A DNA stretch of 64,000 nucleotides. It comes from Rotaria sp. Silwood1. Taxonomy: Eukaryota; Rotifera; Eurotatoria; Philodinida; Philodinidae. The notes below the pieces were generated by a model. That model saw only the letters and a list, made by a program, of their open reading frames with translations. It made no database searches and was not told where the DNA came from. Shown here piece by piece: positions 61,001 to 64,000 of the stretch; within the stretch, counting starts at the first letter, position 1, and each line of letters begins with the position of its first letter. The stretch lies in the NCBI GenBank assembly GCA_905250075.1, contig CAJNOP010000297.1:76991-140990 (forward strand), in the 5' to 3' direction. The position numbers and the translations under genes were made by a program.

Positions 61001-64000
61001 TTATTTGATCAATTAATATTGAGCATTGCAAATAATATACATTAGTTTGACATTTTTTCATAGATGAAGAAAATAAAAGTTCTTAGGATTACATTTTTAA
61101 ATTATCGTTTCATTTAGTAGCGAAAATATATGCAGAAAATCAAAGGAACTTATCATGTGTTATTGTTTAATTTAAAATTGAAAAGTTTCTTTAAGAAATT
61201 GAATCGTAGAGAGATATCTATAAAGACGTATTGGTAAAAATTGTACTTTTTGCCCCTTGCCTTTCCTCTGTACAGTTTCATCGACTCTCTTATCTATCCT
61301 TAACTTTCAGCTTAGAAAGAGCATGCTTTTTCTTATTATATGATATCATTTTTATTAAATAATAGTTCATTAAATGAACAGATCAAGATTCGAAATGAAT
61401 AAACACACATTTGATAAATAAGAAACAAAAATAATAAACTTTTGCAAAGTTTAGTTAATTTTCATTTGAGAAGATAGATAGTGTCAAGTTTGAGTTAAAT
61501 AAAATTGTTTCAAATTTTCTTTTGCTTATATTTAATTATATTTTTGTAAAATGATTAAATTTCAGAATTAATATTTAAAGATTAGATTAATGAGAGCGCA
61601 TATAGAAAATAAATTGTTTTAAAAACTATTGCAATCTTTAGAAGACGTTTCAATAGGTTAGAGACATGGCTTTAGCATCATTCGATAGAGAATATTTTGC
61701 ATTACAAAAAAGCTGGCTTTGTTTTTCAAATAATCGTTTTTTTTTTGTTGACGCAAAAATTAGAAGATGAGCACACACTCATTCGTCTAACTGTGATTTT
61801 CGATATTTTGCAAGTTTCTATCGATTTTTTTAAGTCTTTCTTCATCAGAATCAATCTGAAAAGTTAAGTATTTGGCATCAACGGATAGAAAATTTCGTAC
61901 TATCTGCTTCTACGAGCTTTTCAAGGTTTTTGCTATTGTTGTCCAGAAGAAAAATAGTTTTAAACAGACATTATAGTATTCGGATGTGGAATTGAAGAAT
62001 TGAAACATTCAGAAAAGAAAAATTATGTAATTCTGTCAGAAAAGGGTTTTTCATTTTTTTTGACATCTTTGTCTCACAAAGATTCCTTCTGAAACATACA
62101 TCAAAGGATACAGAATTTTGTGGAAAAGTTCAGCGAAACATTTAAGAGAAATTGTTCGTTTTTTGACTGTCACAATTAGACAATAGAATAAGTACTCGTC
62201 CATTTAAAATTTTGTGCTGAAATAAAAAACAAGAGTTATTGGAAGAACAAAGACAGTAAATTTGCAGAACAGAATATTTTCTATCGAATGAGTCTAAAAC
62301 GAAATTTTTAATATGTTGGAAAGTGTCCTAAATATTAACTAGCTGACTGGTTTATCTTTTTCTTACTGGCGAATTTATATTCCGTATACACAACTAAGAA
62401 TCATCGATTTGCGCTTAGCTAAGAAGCATTCAATTCAAAGTTAAGGTGAGGTATTATCATGATTATTCCTATTAGTTTTCATGTATTCTAGGAGTCTATA
62501 TTAAATATTCACAAGCATATACGCTGTTCAATATAGATGTCTTATATACATTTTATTTAGATATAAAATGAAATACGATACAGACGTATATAATGAAGAT
62601 TTGACAAAACAATGAATATGAGAACTACAGCTATCGCTTTATTTTGATATTTTTTCAAAACCAATAATAGTCCAAAAGAAATGTGTATTGTTAGAAGAGA
62701 AAGTAAAATATTTTTTTATTTTTAAGTAATAAAAAAAATAACAATTTTTTTAAATTTGTTTGAAGCATCAAAGAGAAAAAAAGGAAATTTACTTTTAAGA
62801 AAATATACAACGAACACAGAATGGTACAATTCGTATTTTGAGCAACCATTTCTATCCTAGAATTCCATATCTCATACATTTTTTTTTCATAAAAATGTTC
62901 TGCGTTTCTTAAAGCTTTAGTTTTTTTCTTTGATCTTTTAAGGATAAATAAAATCGTATTTTTATGATATCCAAATAAGGAGATATCAAACTATTCCTAT
63001 TTACAATGAAGATTTTTCTATCGCACAAATTAACAGTACACCAAAATACGTCTTGAATACAGTAAAATATAAGAAAAGAAAAATGAAAACTAAAGTATTC
63101 TATGAAAGAAAGATATTGAATTACAAATAAACTTGCAATGCTAATTATTAAATAAAAAAAAGTCAAACAGAGATGTTTAAAGTCATAATTATTTGTAGTC
63201 TTTGAATAAGTTATGAAAACACATATAATTATTTACCTTTTTCTATTATTCATATGTCTTGATATTTGACTTGTAAAGACAATCGCACGTTTCTTTTATT
63301 ATATACATTATACTGTTAATCTGAAGATCTGTATTTTAATAAAGAGCTCTTAATCTAATTTTAGAGAATTAAATGTAGATGAATCTCTGTCAACCCATTG
63401 ACAACAAGTCTTTAGTCTTACCGAAAACCTAATAGTTTAAAATGAAAGGTTCTTTTCTGAAAAAAAACGAATAAGAGTAAGATATTGAGTACTAATATTA
63501 TCGCTCATAAAAATGTCGGTGGAAAAACATTTGTATTATTAATTTTGATAGTATAGGAACACGGTAAACCTGAATTTAGTAGAAAGCAAAAACATCGAAA
63601 TTTAAGATGATGGTGCAAGTGAATATGTAATAGTGAGGGTGCGGATGAGGAAGATTCTTACTATCATAAACTATGATTTTCAACATAATTATTTTCGATT
63701 AAACTCAGTGTAATTGTGTTTAATTTAAATAATTTAAACTAAAGGAAATTCTTAAAATTCAGTTAAATAGTTCTTAATTTTGGTTTTATGTTCACAAATA
63801 AGACGATATAAAGTAGACTTGATCAATAAGGCCTTTGGAAGCGTTCTTTCAACAATTAAAGACCATGAGACCGTACCTCTAGTAGTATTTGGCTAGTTTG
63901 TCATTCGATTTTCATGCAGTTGTCTCTGACCATATTCAAAACGATGACCTGTTCAAATCTAATACCAATATTTTGTAATTAATGAACAACACGAATCGAA
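58011..64000. other. gene-poor AT-rich DNA to the window end
   Basis: Small frames at 58029-58425 (plus) and 60617-60859 (minus, ending FIFDFCSPEQIA, preceded by a CAG acceptor-like site) and 62691-63166 (minus) were inspected. None matches a family. The 60.6 kb frame is the most exon-like but unsupported. No repeat array or RNA gene was recognised. Confidence 0.4.

Noticed and set aside
1..64000. tRNA, rRNA and CRISPR features
   Set aside because: Looked for T-loop-like GTTCGAATC contexts and spaced direct repeats. The only GATTCGAATCC-like hit (near 45233) lies inside the peptide precursor frame and lacks a clover-leaf partner.

Overview
The window is strongly AT-rich eukaryotic nuclear DNA with small genes, AT-rich spacers and mostly 46-60 bp GT-AG introns. 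Four things together suggest a bdelloid rotifer, perhaps Rotaria-like. These are the intron size, a decayed F-box gene of a type I associate with bdelloids, (TGTGGG)n-like arrays (from memory, the telomeric repeat reported for Adineta vaga), and animal-only families such as DEG/ENaC channels and golgin-84. The taxon is an inference. No prokaryotic features were seen, and there is one 100-N assembly gap (11633-11732).

Layout. 1-8.3 kb: TMEM106-like lysosomal membrane protein (minus), membrane-anchored RNase T2 (plus), and a two-exon CDGSH iron-sulfur protein (minus) that only appears after splicing. 8.3-16.7 kb: gene-poor, with a piggyBac-like MITE, the assembly gap and weak coding debris. 16.7-18.5 kb: a ten-exon type I membrane receptor rebuilt here (420 aa). 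It has an Ig-like domain, a class I cytokine-receptor-like cysteine module and FN3-like domains, and its short cytoplasmic tail has no tyrosine. 19.2-19.5 kb: F-box pseudogene. 20.1-24.2 kb: golgin-84 (GOLGA5) in three exons, with one long intron. 24.8-27.9 kb: repeat-rich block with an AT palindromic repeat, a 34-bp minisatellite holding a nested hAT-like MITE, and two head-to-head (TGTGGG)n-like arrays.

28.9-41.8 kb: tandem array of three apparently intact DEG/ENaC channel genes (minus; transcription order C-B-A) plus a relic of a fourth. They share splice sites and exon lengths. Copy C differs in having about 1.3 kb of extra DNA in intron 2, which carries FN3-like exon debris on the opposite strand. 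41.8-56.6 kb: gene-poor, with a candidate secreted peptide precursor (45.1-45.4 kb) and a foldback element with ~273-bp arms (50.7-51.4 kb). 56.6-58.0 kb: a Ly6/uPAR-type, probably GPI-anchored protein whose stalk is encoded by an 18-bp minisatellite. 58.0-64.0 kb: nothing convincing.

The genes do not form an operon or pathway. The themes are membrane and secretory proteins, local duplication and small non-autonomous transposons. All protein identities rest on motif recognition by eye; no search was run. Spliced models were checked by frame, and every reconstructed CDS length divides by three.
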